A stretch of DNA of 36,395 bases from DASVLX01 sp035552275 (GCA_035552275.1 DASZLR010000199.1:1-36395); one strand, 5' to 3'; counted from the first letter of the stretch, positions 23,919-32,767 are shown. Notes: generated by a model from the sequence alone, not told the origin. Translations and numbers: made by a program.

Positions 23919-26900
23919 AGAGTGCTGATCCAGCGGCGGGTGTCGGCGGGGTCGATCACATCGTCGATCTCCAGCACGCCGGCCACCGACAGGGCTTTGC
24001 CGTTGGCGTAAGCCATCGCCACCACCTGCCGGAACGCCCGGTCCCGCTCGGCCGGGTCGGCGATGGCGGCCAGTTCCTTGCGCATGGCCAGCCGGACCGC
24101 CCCTTCCAGGCCCATCGCGCCGAGTTCGCCGGTCGGCCACGCGACAACGAACTGGGGCGCGGTGAACGATCCGGCGGCCATCGCCTGCGCGCCCAGGCCA
24201 TACGCCTTGCGCACGATCACCACACCGACCGGGACGGTCAGTCGGGCGCCGGCGATGAACAGCGCGCCGAACCGTCGGACGGTCGCCTCCGCTTCGGCGG
24301 CCGGGCCGACCATGAAGCCGGGCGTGTCGCACAACGAGATCACCGGCAGCCGGTAGGCCTCGCAGCGGTCCAGGAAGGCACGCAGCTTGTCGGCGGCCTC
24401 GGCGTCGATCGCGCCGCCGAGATGGTGACTGTTGTTGGCGACCAGCCCGAATGGCCGGCCGGCGACCCGAACCAGGGCGGAGACTAGGCCCACGCCGAAA
24501 TCCCGCCGCAGTTCCAGAACCGAATCGCGGTCGGCGATGGCGTCGATGGCGGCCCGGATGTCGTAGGAGCGCAACCGGTTCTCCGGGATCGCCTGTCGGG
24601 CCAGCCGCGGGTCGGGCGCGCTCCAATCCGGCGAGTCCGGAATCGGGCCGGCGAGATAGCCGAGATAGCGGCGGGCGCAGTCGACGGCCGCCGCCTCGTC
24701 AGCGGCCACGATGTCGATCACCCCGGTGCGCCGCTGCACCTCGACCGGGCCGACCTCCTCGGGCCGGTAGACGCCGAGGCCGCCGCCCTCGATCATCGCC
24801 GGGCCGCCCATTCCGATGGTGGCCTCCGGCGTCGCGATCACCACATCGCACATGCCCAGCAGCGCGGCGTTTCCGGCGAAGCACCGGCCGGACACGATGC
24901 CGACCAGCGGCACCTGGCCGGACAACGCGCCCATCTGCCGAAAGGTGGTCACTCCCAGGCCGGACACCATGGCGTGGTCGGTGTCGCCCGGCCGGCCGCC
25001 GCCGCCCTCGGTGAAGAACACCACCGGCAGTTTCTCCCGCGCGGCCAGACCCAGCAGCCGGTCGGTTTTCGCGTGGTTGCGCACGCCCTGGGTGCCGGCC
25101 AGCACGGTGTAGTCGTAGGACAGCACCACGATCCGGGCGCCGCCGACGGTCGCGGTGCCGCCGACCAAGCCGTCGGCGGGTGTGTTGGCGATCAGGTCGA
25201 CGTCGCCTCGGCGGGCGCGCTGCGCGGCGTAGGCGAGCCGGCCGTATTCCACGAAACTGCCGTCGTCCACCAGATCGGCGATGTTCTCCCGGGCGGTGCG
25301 CCGGCCCAGGGCGCGCATCCTGGCCACCGCCTGGGGCCGGGCCGCGTCGAGCGCCTTCTCCTGCCGGGCCAGCACTTCCGCGAGATCATCCCTGATCTGG
25401 TCGAGGTCGGGAGCGTCGGCTTCGGTGTCCGCGCCGGCCCGGTCCAGCGGCGTGCACGTGACGATCGCGGCGCCGTCCGAAATGGTCTGGCCGACGGCGG
25501 CCAGCACACCGTCCACCCGCAGCGCGGTCGGCGCGGTGACCACATGCTCCATCTTCATCGCGTCCAGCACCGCGATCTCCGCGCCAGCGGCCAACTCCGC
25601 GCCTGACTCGACCACTGAGACAACAGTACCGGTCAGCGGCGAGCGGATCGTGTTATCCACAGCGTCATCAGCGATATCCACACGGTTGTCCACAGAACTG
25701 TCCACCGGGTTATCGACTGGGTTATCCACTGGCTTGTCCAAGTTGGACTTGGCCAGCGTGTCCCAGTTCGCCGCGAGGTATCCGGTGTGGACGGTGCCGG
25801 TGCGGAACTCCGGATCGGCGAGAATGGCGCGCAGCAGCTCAATGTTGGTGTGCACCCCGTCGACGGCCAGTTCGGCGAGCGCGGCGTCAGCCTTGCGCAC
25901 GGCGGCCGCGAAGTCGTCGGCCCGAACGTGCGCGATCACCTTGGCCAGCAACGAGTCGTACCGTGGGCTCACCGTCATGCCTTGGCGCACACCGGTGTCG
26001 ACCCGCACCCCGGCGCCGGTCGGCGGGATGAACGTGCGCAGCGCGCCGGCCGACGGCAGCACCTCGCCGCCCCGATCGACCCGTTCCGCGTTGACCCGGG
26101 CCTGGATCGCGATTCCCTTGGCCGGCACCGGATCTCCGGACAGTCCCAGCGCGCGGAGGTCGGCGCCGGCGTGCAGGCGCAGCTGGGTCGCCACGAGATC
26201 CAGCCCGGTGGTCTCCTCGGTCACCGGATGCTCGACCTGCAACTGGGGATTCACTTCCACGAACACGAAATCCTCGCCCCGGACCAGGAACTCCACCGTG
26301 CCCAGCCCGCGGTACCCGACGTCGCGGCCCAACCGCAGCGCGGCCGCGTGCAGCCGGCCGCGCAGGTCGTCGGTCAATCCTTGTGCCGGGGCGATCTCGA
26401 TCAACTTCTGGTGGCGCCGCTGCACGCCGCAATCCCGATCGCCGAGCACGACCACCTCGGCGCCGTCACCGATCAGCTGCACCTCGACATGCCGGGCGCC
26501 GGAATACAGCGCCTCGGCGAAAACCGCGCCGCCGGCCTCCGACCGACACCGGGCATAGCCACTGGCGACGTCCTCGGCTGCGGTCACCGCGCGCAGCCCG
26601 CGCCCGCCGCCGCCGTGCACGGCCTTGAGCATGATGCCGCCGGGGTGCGCGGCGAAGAACGCCTCGGCCTGCTCCGCGTCGGCCAACACTCCGCTGGCCG
26701 GCAAGACTGGAATGTCGGCCGCGACGGCTGCCCGCCGGGCCGCGAGCTTGTCCCCGAAGGCCGCCAGCGTCCGCGGCGGCGGCCCGACGAACATCAACCC
26801 GGCAGCCGCGCAGTCCGCAGCGAACCCGCTGTCCTCGCTGAGAAATCCGTAGCCGGGATGCACCAGCGTTCCCGCGCCGCAGCCGCTCGCCGCGGTGAGC

Positions 26901-27103
26901 ACGGCGGCCCGGTCCAGGAAGGCCGTCGCGCCCTCGCCGGGCAGCGGCACCGACCGGTCGGCCAGCCGCAGCTGCGGCGCGTCGGGCTCGTCGGCGGTGC
27001 GCAGGGCGACGGTCCGCCAGCCCAGCTCGCGCGCCGACCGGATGATCCGGACGGCGATCTCACCCCGGTTGGCCACCACAACGACCGGACTCGACGTGGA
27101 CAT
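23909..27103 (-). CDS. Single-chain acyl-CoA carboxylase (biotin carboxylase-BCCP-carboxyltransferase)
   Basis: A 1064-residue enzyme resembling the long-chain acyl-CoA carboxylases of mycobacteria. Biotin carboxylase (1-450) shows KAVHGGGGRGL (160-170) and the EVNPQLQVEHP segment (283-293). A repetitive linker (455-485, PVDN/PVDS units) leads to the BCCP domain with biotinyl Lys517 in DAMKMEH. The carboxyltransferase (about 590-1064) carries VSGRCFAGNAALLGMCDVV and DTPGFMVG. It carboxylates acyl-CoA to malonyl-type products using bicarbonate and ATP. In biotin carboxylase the position of Gln287 is normally Arg (Arg292 in E. coli AccC); the change is one base step (CGG to CAG). Divergent from a TetR regulator with a palindromic operator between. 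Confidence 0.93.
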   Translation of the reverse strand: MSTSSPVVVVANRGEIAVRIIRSARELGWRTVALRTADEPDAPQLRLADRSVPLPGEGATAFLDRAAVLTAASGCGAGTLVHPGYGFLSEDSGFAADCAAAGLMFVGPPPRTLAAFGDKLAARRAAVAADIPVLPASGVLADAEQAEAFFAAHPGGIMLKAVHGGGGRGLRAVTAAEDVASGYARCRSEAGGAVFAEALYSGARHVEVQLIGDGAEVVVLGDRDCGVQRRHQKLIEIAPAQGLTDDLRGRLHAAALRLGRDVGYRGLGTVEFLVRGEDFVFVEVNPQLQVEHPVTEETTGLDLVATQLRLHAGADLRALGLSGDPVPAKGIAIQARVNAERVDRGGEVLPSAGALRTFIPPTGAGVRVDTGVRQGMTVSPRYDSLLAKVIAHVRADDFAAAVRKADAALAELAVDGVHTNIELLRAILADPEFRTGTVHTGYLAANWDTLAKSNLDKPVDNPVDNPVDSSVDNRVDIADDAVDNTIRSPLTGTVVSVVESGAELAAGAEIAVLDAMKMEHVVTAPTALRVDGVLAAVGQTISDGAAIVTCTPLDRAGADTEADAPDLDQIRDDLAEVLARQEKALDAARPQAVARMRALGRRTARENIADLVDDGSFVEYGRLAYAAQRARRGDVDLIANTPADGLVGGTATVGGARIVVLSYDYTVLAGTQGVRNHAKTDRLLGLAAREKLPVVFFTEGGGGRPGDTDHAMVSGLGVTTFRQMGALSGQVPLVGIVSGRCFAGNAALLGMCDVVIATPEATIGMGGPAMIEGGGLGVYRPEEVGPVEVQRRTGVIDIVAADEAAAVDCARRYLGYLAGPIPDSPDWSAPDPRLARQAIPENRLRSYDIRAAIDAIADRDSVLELRRDFGVGLVSALVRVAGRPFGLVANNSHHLGGAIDAEAADKLRAFLDRCEAYRLPVISLCDTPGFMVGPAAEAEATVRRFGALFIAGARLTVPVGVVIVRKAYGLGAQAMAAGSFTAPQFVVAWPTGELGAMGLEGAVRLAMRKELAAIADPAERDRAFRQVVAMAYANGKALSVAGVLEIDDVIDPADTRRWISTLYS
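25653..25742 (+). repeat. Array of DnaA-box-like 9-mers in the carboxylase linker
   Basis: Seven 9-mers run in one direction: TTATCCACA (25653), ATATCCACA (25674), TTGTCCACA (25686), CTGTCCACC (25698), TTATCGACT (25710), TTATCCACT (25722), TTGTCCAAG (25734). The last six are spaced exactly 12 bp. On the coding (minus) strand they encode V-D-N/S-P type units. TTATCCACA is the general DnaA consensus and TTGTCCACA the form favoured in actinobacteria. Whether DnaA binds is unproven; the array could be a by-product of the peptide repeat. Confidence 0.7.
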
Positions 27104-27115
27104 GACGCCAGCTTC

Positions 27116-27144
27116 ATTGACATTGACATCAATGTCAATACGAT
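27116..27144 (+). promoter_or_regulatory. 24-bp palindromic operator over a TetR promoter
   Basis: An 11-bp arm ATTGACATTGA (27116-27126), a 2-base centre and its exact complement (27129-27139) form an operator. It contains two TTGACA hexamers (27117 and 27123). With TACGAT (27139-27144) after a 16-base spacer, the first makes a good promoter. The expected transcription start falls at the ATG of tetR (27151), implying a leaderless mRNA, and the operator also covers the divergent carboxylase promoter. Confidence 0.8.
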
Positions 27145-27150
27145 GCGAAT

Positions 27151-27795
27151 ATGGTGCGGCAGGCGAAACCCTGGTTCGTGCGGACCATCCGGGAACGCAG
27201 CGAAGAACCCCGGCACCGCGAACTGCTGGACGCCGCCGCGCGGGTCTTCGCCGATCTCGGCTACGAGCGCACCACGGTCGCCGCCATCACCGCCGAGGCC
27301 AGGGTTTCCCGCGCCACGCTGTACGTCTACTTCGCCTCCAAGGACGAGGTCTTCCTGGCGCTGGCGGCCCGCATTCGGGACGACTTCCTGGCCGCGCAGC
27401 TCACCGAACTGCCCGCCGACTCGCCGCGTGCGGTGCTCCGTGAGGCGATTCGCGCGGTGGCCCGCGCCGTCGAAACCCACGGCCGACTCCTTCGGCTCAT
27501 CGAGCAGCGGGCGATGCTCGACCCACGGGTCGCCGGCATCTTCACCGAGATTCGAGAGCGCCCGATCCGGCGGTTCGCCAGATTCCTCGACCGGGAGAGC
27601 ACGGCCGGTCGAGTGGCCCTGCCGGCCCCGGCCGCCGTCGTCGCCGAAGCCCTGTCCACCGCGCTCACCATGGGCATCCTGGTCCGGCTGAATGCCTCGG
27701 CGCGGGTCCGCACCGCATTCGTCGGCAATATGATCACCATCTATGAGACTCTCATCGGCATCGATGGCCGCGAGGGATGGCCTCAGCTAGATTGA
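27151..27795 (+). CDS. TetR-family regulator, divergent from the acyl-CoA carboxylase
   Basis: A 214-residue repressor. The HTH is at about 23-70: RHRELLDAAARVFADLGYER, then TTVAAITAEARVSRATLYVYF and SKDEVFLALAARI. The C-terminal ligand domain has LPADSPRAVLREAIRAVARA and ends in GREGWPQLD. It most likely represses both itself and the carboxylase through the palindrome at 27116-27139, with an acyl-CoA or fatty acid as a plausible ligand (inference). There is no room for a leader ahead of the ATG. The LuxR-type gene begins 21 bases downstream and may be cotranscribed. Confidence 0.92.
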   Translation: MVRQAKPWFVRTIRERSEEPRHRELLDAAARVFADLGYERTTVAAITAEARVSRATLYVYFASKDEVFLALAARIRDDFLAAQLTELPADSPRAVLREAIRAVARAVETHGRLLRLIEQRAMLDPRVAGIFTEIRERPIRRFARFLDRESTAGRVALPAPAAVVAEALSTALTMGILVRLNASARVRTAFVGNMITIYETLIGIDGREGWPQLD

Positions 27796-27816
27796 GTTGC
27801 TTTCTCTGGCTGCGAG

Positions 27817-30135
27817 GTGTGCACACTGTTGAGGATTGCCGGCGGCCCCGCTGACGCGGCCGCGACACGGCTGACCGACATGACGAGTTACGTCGGTCGG
27901 CGGCAGGAGGGCGCTGAGGTGCGCCGACTGCTGTCGGCCGCCCGGCTGGTGACGTTGACCGGACCGGGGGGAGTCGGCAAAACCCGGCTGGCGACCCGAG
28001 TCGCGCGCGATATCGCGCGAGCATTCCCCGATGGCGTGGCGTTTGTCGAACTCGCCCAGTCGCGCGATGGCGCACTGCTGCCCAACCTGGTCGCCGACCG
28101 GCTCGGGCTGCACGACCAGTCCAGTCGGTCCGTCACCGACCACGTGCTCGACCACCTGCGGGACCGCGCCACCCTGCTGGTGCTGGACAACTGTGAGCAC
28201 CTGGTCGGCGCCTGCGCCGAGTTCGCCGGCCGGGTCCTGGCCGCCTGCCCGCGGGTGGTGCTGCTGGCGACCAGCCGGCAGTCGCTGGACGTCCAGGGCG
28301 AGCAGGTGCTGCCGGTGCCGTCCCTGGCGGTGTCCGACGGCGTCCGGTTGTTCGCGGACCGGGCCGCCGCCACCTGGCCGAAGTTCACGGTCACGCCAGA
28401 GAACGGCGCCGATCTGGCCGAGCTGTGCGAACGGCTGGACGGGCTTCCACTGGCGATCGAGCTCGCGGCGGCCCGGACCCGTTCGCTGTCGCCGCGACAG
28501 ATCATCGAGCGGCTGACCGATCGGCTCTCCCTGCTGACCTCCGGTCCGCGGACGGTGCCCGGACGGCAGCAGACGCTGCGCGCCACGATTGACTGGAGCT
28601 ATGACCTGTGTTCCGCCGCCGAGCAGGCCTTCTGGGCCACGGTGTCGGTGTTCGCCGGATCCTTCGACCTGGAAGCCGCCGAGCACGTGTGCGCCGGTGC
28701 GGGCGTGGACCAGGACGCGGTACTGGACCTGATCGACGGCCTGCTCGACAAGTCGGTGCTCGTCCGCGAGGAGCACGACCACGTGGTCCGGTACCGAATG
28801 CTGGAGACGTTGCGCGAGTACGGGCAGGAACGGCTCGCGGAATCCGGAGACCGGGCCAGGGTCGCCCGGCTGCACCGCGACTGGTTCGACACGCTGACCG
28901 CGTTGGCCGACGAGCAATGGATCAGCGCCAGCCAACTCACCTGGATCCGCCGGCTTCGGCGCGACCAGGCCAATCTCCGCGCCGCGCTGGACTGGTCGAT
29001 CACCGAGCCGGGTGAGGCCGCCGTGGCGCTGCGGATGGCATCCCGGGTCGACGAGTACTGGACGCTGTGGGGATTGAATTCCGAGGCCAGGATGTGGCTG
29101 GAACGGGCGCTGGCCGCGACCTCGGCGGCCGACACCGACCCGACCGATCGCACCATCGCGCTGGCCACCTGCGCGCTGTTCGCGTTGTGGCAGACCGAGA
29201 TCGAGGCCGCCGAGGCGCTGCTGGCCCAGGCCGACGAACTGGCCGCCGGAATCGGCGACGAGGTGCTGAACGCGCGCATCACCCGGGTCCGGAGCCTGGC
29301 GGCCATGCTGCGGATCGACGTGCGCACCGCCGAGCTGGCCGCGGCCGCGGTGGCCACCTTCCGGGCGCATGGGTTGGTCCGCAACGAGTTGCATCCGCTG
29401 TTCATCCACGGCGTCGCGGCGGCCTACATGGGCGACATCGAGGCCGGCCGCCGCTCGCTGCGACGCCAGATCGCGCTGAGCGAGGCCGCCGGCGAGTTCT
29501 ACTACCAGGCCCAGGCGCTGTTCGGGATCGCCATGGTTGAGGTCAACTTCGGCGAGGTCGACGTCGCGGAGGCCGCGGCCAAGGCGGCTCTCAAGCTCGA
29601 CCTGCAGACCGACGCTCCGTACGGTGTGGCGCACCACACCGAGACGCTCGCCTGGGTCGCCGACGCGCAGGGCGACCACCCGCGGGCCGCGACCCTGTTC
29701 GGGGCGGCGGCCACCGTGTGGGACGTGATCGGCGTGTCTCCGGACATCGCGGTCCCGGTGCCACATCGCAAGCACGTCAAGGCCGCCCGGAAATCGTTGG
29801 GTGACGATCGGTTCGAGAAGGCGTTCGCCGCCGGCCGCTCGATGTCCCAGGACGAGGCGACGCGGTACGCCCTCGGTGATCAGGCCGTCGAACTCCCGTC
29901 CGAGGCCCACGCCCCGCCGAACGCGGACTCCCATGAGCCGTTGACCGCACGCGAATGGGAGATCGCGCGGTTGGTCGCCGCGGGACTGACCAACCGGGAC
30001 ATCGCCGGCAAGCTGATCATCTCCCTGCGCACCGCTGACACGCACGTGCAGCACATCCTGACCAAGCTGGGATTCAACAACCGGGCGCAGATCGCCACCT
30101 GGGTGGCCGGCCAAGGACCGCGCGCCACGAGTTGA
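27817..30135 (+). CDS. LuxR-family regulator with N-terminal NB-ARC-like ATPase
   Basis: A 772-residue one-component regulator. The P-loop is GPGGVGKT (49-56) and the Walker B region LLVLDNCEHL (about 119-128); ATSRQSLDVQGEQV and LDGLPLAIELAAARTRSLSP are typical of this AfsR/NB-ARC-like ATPase family. A helical TPR-like region spans about 330-640. The C-terminal LuxR HTH is at about 705-765 (PLTAREWEIARLVAAGLTNR, then DIAGKLIISLRTADTHVQHI). Targets and signal are unknown. The start is uncertain: GTG 27817 has a poorly spaced GAGG; ATG 27880 (MTSYVGRRQEGAEVRRLL) is an alternative closer to the conserved N-terminus. Confidence 0.9.
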   Translation: MCTLLRIAGGPADAAATRLTDMTSYVGRRQEGAEVRRLLSAARLVTLTGPGGVGKTRLATRVARDIARAFPDGVAFVELAQSRDGALLPNLVADRLGLHDQSSRSVTDHVLDHLRDRATLLVLDNCEHLVGACAEFAGRVLAACPRVVLLATSRQSLDVQGEQVLPVPSLAVSDGVRLFADRAAATWPKFTVTPENGADLAELCERLDGLPLAIELAAARTRSLSPRQIIERLTDRLSLLTSGPRTVPGRQQTLRATIDWSYDLCSAAEQAFWATVSVFAGSFDLEAAEHVCAGAGVDQDAVLDLIDGLLDKSVLVREEHDHVVRYRMLETLREYGQERLAESGDRARVARLHRDWFDTLTALADEQWISASQLTWIRRLRRDQANLRAALDWSITEPGEAAVALRMASRVDEYWTLWGLNSEARMWLERALAATSAADTDPTDRTIALATCALFALWQTEIEAAEALLAQADELAAGIGDEVLNARITRVRSLAAMLRIDVRTAELAAAAVATFRAHGLVRNELHPLFIHGVAAAYMGDIEAGRRSLRRQIALSEAAGEFYYQAQALFGIAMVEVNFGEVDVAEAAAKAALKLDLQTDAPYGVAHHTETLAWVADAQGDHPRAATLFGAAATVWDVIGVSPDIAVPVPHRKHVKAARKSLGDDRFEKAFAAGRSMSQDEATRYALGDQAVELPSEAHAPPNADSHEPLTAREWEIARLVAAGLTNRDIAGKLIISLRTADTHVQHILTKLGFNNRAQIATWVAGQGPRATS

Positions 30136-30153
30136 GCGGACTCTCGGCGTTGA

Positions 30154-30194
30154 GTGCGCCTGGTTCCGCTGTGGGACAACGGAACCAGGCGCAC
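30154..30194. terminator. Bidirectional terminator between luxR-type gene and lipase
   Basis: A perfect 15-bp stem, GTGCGCCTGGTTCCG (30154-30168) with its complement at 30180-30194 and an 11-base loop, lies between convergent genes. There is no U-run. Confidence 0.85.
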
Positions 30195-30218
30195 CATGGG
30201 CAATCACTCCAGCGTGGA

Positions 30219-31487
30219 TCAGCAGGTGCTCTTGGCCGGCGTGCCCGCGAACCGGCCGGCGAACCAGTTGGCGGTGTCCGGCGCGGTCGTCTGCGCGGCC
30301 GCGGCGTGCGTCACCAGTCCGTACGCGTAGAACGATTTGTACTGGACCGTCGCGCCCAGTGAGCACCACTTGTTGACCATCGTGGTGACCACGGAGTGCG
30401 CCACCACGTCGTCATTGATCGCCGACTCGACGAACTCCGGCGCCGCCGGCCGGATGTTGCCGATCACCTGCTCCTTGGCGGCGGCCAGCAGGTCCGGGTT
30501 GCCCTGGATCTCCTGTGGGATCGTCTTGCCGTCCGTGGTCCACGAACTCGTGCTGGTGAACAGGTAGGCCATGGTCGCTTGCACCACGCAGTCGTTCTCC
30601 AGCGACCGCATCGCATTCAGACCCTGGGTGTTCAATCGGCTGAGCACGTTCAACTGCGGGTACGCCTGGTTGACCCCGATCAACGCGAAGCCCATCAGAC
30701 CGGTGCCCGTGTTGCCGCTGATCGCCTGCGCGGCCTGCAACGTGTCGGCCGGCGGTGCGCCGGGCGCGACGCCTACCAGTTTCAGGTCCGGCGCGTAGCT
30801 GGGTGCGAGTTCGGCGGCGGCCGCCACCGCGCCGCCGCCCTGCGAGTAGCCGGTGATGCCCACCTGACCATCCGTGGTCAGGCCGCTGCCCGACAACCGC
30901 TGGGCGGCACGGACCGCGTCCAGCACGGCGTGCGCCTCGGGCACCCGGATCAGGTAGGTCGACGGGCCAGGTGTGCCGGCGCCCTGATAGTCGGTCTGCG
31001 CGACCGCGAAACCCTTGGCCAGCAGGTCGTTGATGTACAGCTCCTGGCCCTGGACGACCATGTCCGGGCTGCCCTGGCCGGTGATCGTCTCGGACACGGT
31101 GCACTGCGGTCCCAGGCCAGCCGTCATCGGCGCGTATCCGACGATCGGACGCGCTCCAGAACCGGTCCACGGCGTGTTCGGCACCAGGATCGTGCCGGTG
31201 ACCGGCATCGGCTGGTTGTTGCGGTCTTCGGACAGATACATGACGCGGGTCGCGGTGACCCCGGACGTGCCGCCGGTGTAGTTCACCGGCTCCGACCGGA
31301 TGACCGTGCCAGCCGGGGCGGCGGGCAGCGGCGTCGGCGGCTGGTAGAACGCGCCGGCCGGGGGCGTGCTCAGCGTCGGGCCGGCGGCCGCGCTGGCGCT
31401 GGCGACATCGCCTACTGCCAGAGTGCCGATCAGCACGACAGCGGCGGCGACCGCGGCGGTGACGCCGGTTCGGATGGGAAGGCGCAT
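30219..31487 (-). CDS. Secreted lipase (LIP family)
   Basis: A 422-residue exported hydrolase. From ATG 31487 there is a signal peptide (MRLPIRTGVTAAVAAAVVLI, cleavage after about ASASAA near 34). The mature protein belongs to the secretory LIP family: NYTGGTSGVTATRVMYLSED, GTILVPNTPWTG, nucleophile Ser215 in GYSQGGG, and KLVGVAPGAPPADT. Two cysteines lie in CVVQATM and WCSLG and one at the C-terminus. Such enzymes hydrolyse triacylglycerols or esters outside the cell. It is divergent from a second secreted lipase with a 373-base gap. Confidence 0.93.
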   Translation of the reverse strand: MRLPIRTGVTAAVAAAVVLIGTLAVGDVASASAAAGPTLSTPPAGAFYQPPTPLPAAPAGTVIRSEPVNYTGGTSGVTATRVMYLSEDRNNQPMPVTGTILVPNTPWTGSGARPIVGYAPMTAGLGPQCTVSETITGQGSPDMVVQGQELYINDLLAKGFAVAQTDYQGAGTPGPSTYLIRVPEAHAVLDAVRAAQRLSGSGLTTDGQVGITGYSQGGGAVAAAAELAPSYAPDLKLVGVAPGAPPADTLQAAQAISGNTGTGLMGFALIGVNQAYPQLNVLSRLNTQGLNAMRSLENDCVVQATMAYLFTSTSSWTTDGKTIPQEIQGNPDLLAAAKEQVIGNIRPAAPEFVESAINDDVVAHSVVTTMVNKWCSLGATVQYKSFYAYGLVTHAAAAQTTAPDTANWFAGRFAGTPAKSTC

Positions 31488-31860
31488 CTGCGATCTCCAC
31501 GTTGAGTCGAGGTAACGGAGCAGGTCGTCAGCCTGGCCGCGCATCGCGCATCGCCGCGTCCGCAAAAGTGCGTATCGCCTACGTATCCGGCTGGCGCCGG
31601 TAGCCCCACGCTGCCGTGACGCCAGCCTGCAAGCACCGGAACGCGCGACTGGTTCAGTTCGGGTCGCTGGACCGCCGGCCGGCCGTGCGGAATCGGCCGG
31701 CTTCCCACCACGCGGCGGCAGGTGGGCGTCGGGTACCCGCGGTACGTAGTGCGGCACGGTGATATCAGCAGTTTTGCTGATGTCGGTCCGTCGGGTGGCC
31801 GGAATCCTTGACGGTCAATAGCGGCTCCCCGTCCGGTTAGCTCACCAAAAGGATCACTCA
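31488..31860. other. 373-base intergenic region between divergent lipases
   Basis: I see no convincing gene. The region must hold both lipase promoters. The only clear structure is the inverted repeat at 31761-31784, listed separately. AAAAGGA lies just ahead of the downstream lipase start. The open frames here are not protein-like. Confidence 0.7.
31761..31784. promoter_or_regulatory. Inverted repeat upstream of the second lipase
   Basis: GATATCAGCA (31761-31770), loop GTTT, and TGCTGATGTC (31775-31784) give a 10-bp stem with one G-T pair. It is 77 bases before the start codon of the lipase, so it suits an operator or an upstream terminator. Confidence 0.5.
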
Positions 31861-32565
31861 ATGAAGAGTTTTCGTCGCATCGCCGTCGCGGTCGGGCTGA
31901 TTGCCGCCGTCACGGCGGGAACGTTGCTGGCGACGTCGGCGACCTCGTCGGCAGCCACGCCGTTTGCCAACGGCAAGGATCCGATCATTTTTGTGCACGG
32001 GATTCTGTCCACAAGTTCGATCTGGGACACGATGGAGGCGTCGCTCAAGCAGAACGACGGCTACACCGACAGCCAGCTCTACGCGATCGACTACACCTGG
32101 CAACAGTCGAACGTCACCACCGCCCAATTTATCGCGCAGACCGTTGATCAGGTGCTGGCCAAGACCGGAGCGTCCCAGGTGGACATCGTCTCACACTCGA
32201 TGGGCAGCATCAGCAGCCGTTATTGCATCAAGTTCAGCGGCTGCGCGGGCAAGGTCAACCACTGGATTTCGCTGGACGGCGTCAACAACGGCACCAGTAT
32301 GTGGTCGGCGTGCAGTTGGATCGTGGCCTGCCAGGAGATGGCGCCCAACTCGTCGGTCCTGACGAAGTTGAACACCGCGCCGCAGCTCCCGACCGGCGTC
32401 AAATGGTCCACCTTCTGGAGTGCCAACAACTTCCCGGTCGTGCCGGCGACGAGCACCGAGCTGCCGGGTGCGACGAACACCGAGACCGCGGGAAATGTGT
32501 CGCACATAAGCATCCCGTCGGACTCGGCCGTGATCTCCGGAGTGGCGCAAACGCTCGGCTCGTAG
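31861..32565 (+). CDS. Secreted triacylglycerol lipase / alpha-beta hydrolase
   Basis: A 234-residue exported lipase of the compact LipA/EstA type. A signal peptide (MKSFRRIAVAVGLIAAVTAG..., cleavage near residue 32) precedes an alpha/beta hydrolase with oxyanion motif FVHGILS (44-50), nucleophile Ser113 in SHSMGS, and a likely acid in SLDGVNNG. Cysteines occur in pairs (RYCIKFSGC and SACSWIVAC), suggesting two disulfides. AAAAGGA 8 bases upstream of ATG is a good ribosome site. A nested hairpin terminator follows at 32604. Confidence 0.92.
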   Translation: MKSFRRIAVAVGLIAAVTAGTLLATSATSSAATPFANGKDPIIFVHGILSTSSIWDTMEASLKQNDGYTDSQLYAIDYTWQQSNVTTAQFIAQTVDQVLAKTGASQVDIVSHSMGSISSRYCIKFSGCAGKVNHWISLDGVNNGTSMWSACSWIVACQEMAPNSSVLTKLNTAPQLPTGVKWSTFWSANNFPVVPATSTELPGATNTETAGNVSHISIPSDSAVISGVAQTLGS

Positions 32566-32603
32566 GACTCGACAGGACCAGCACGTTCGGAAATGCCGAC
32601 GCG

Positions 32604-32645
32604 AACGGCCCAGGCGGCGAGACAACCTCGCTGACCTGGGCCGTT
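32604..32645 (+). terminator. Terminator after the second lipase
   Basis: AACGGCCCAGG (32604-32614) pairs with CCTGGGCCGTT (32635-32645), an 11-bp stem. Its loop contains GCGAG/CTCGC. It lies 38 bases after the lipase stop. Confidence 0.8.
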
Positions 32646-32767
32646 GTGTGTTCCACGATCGGTGAAGACAAGGCTCGTGCCGTCATCCGGCTCGGTTGCC
32701 CTCGTCCCGTACAGCAAGACCGAGCTCATCGTCCGCCAGTTCTGAGTCTGCGACATTCGGGTGATTC

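Noticed and set aside
28777..28788. GACCACGTGGTC palindrome as a parS candidate
   Set aside because: It shares only the CACGTG centre with parS, lies inside a coding region and is explained by Asp-His-Val-Val codons.
27787..30369. Minus-strand open frame of 860 codons
   Set aside because: It is antisense to the LuxR-type ATPase gene, which has intact Walker and HTH motifs; high GC content keeps the frame open.
32005..32013. CTGTCCACA as a DnaA box
   Set aside because: CTGTCCAC is frequent in this genome because it encodes Leu-Ser-Thr; a lone copy in a coding region carries no weight.
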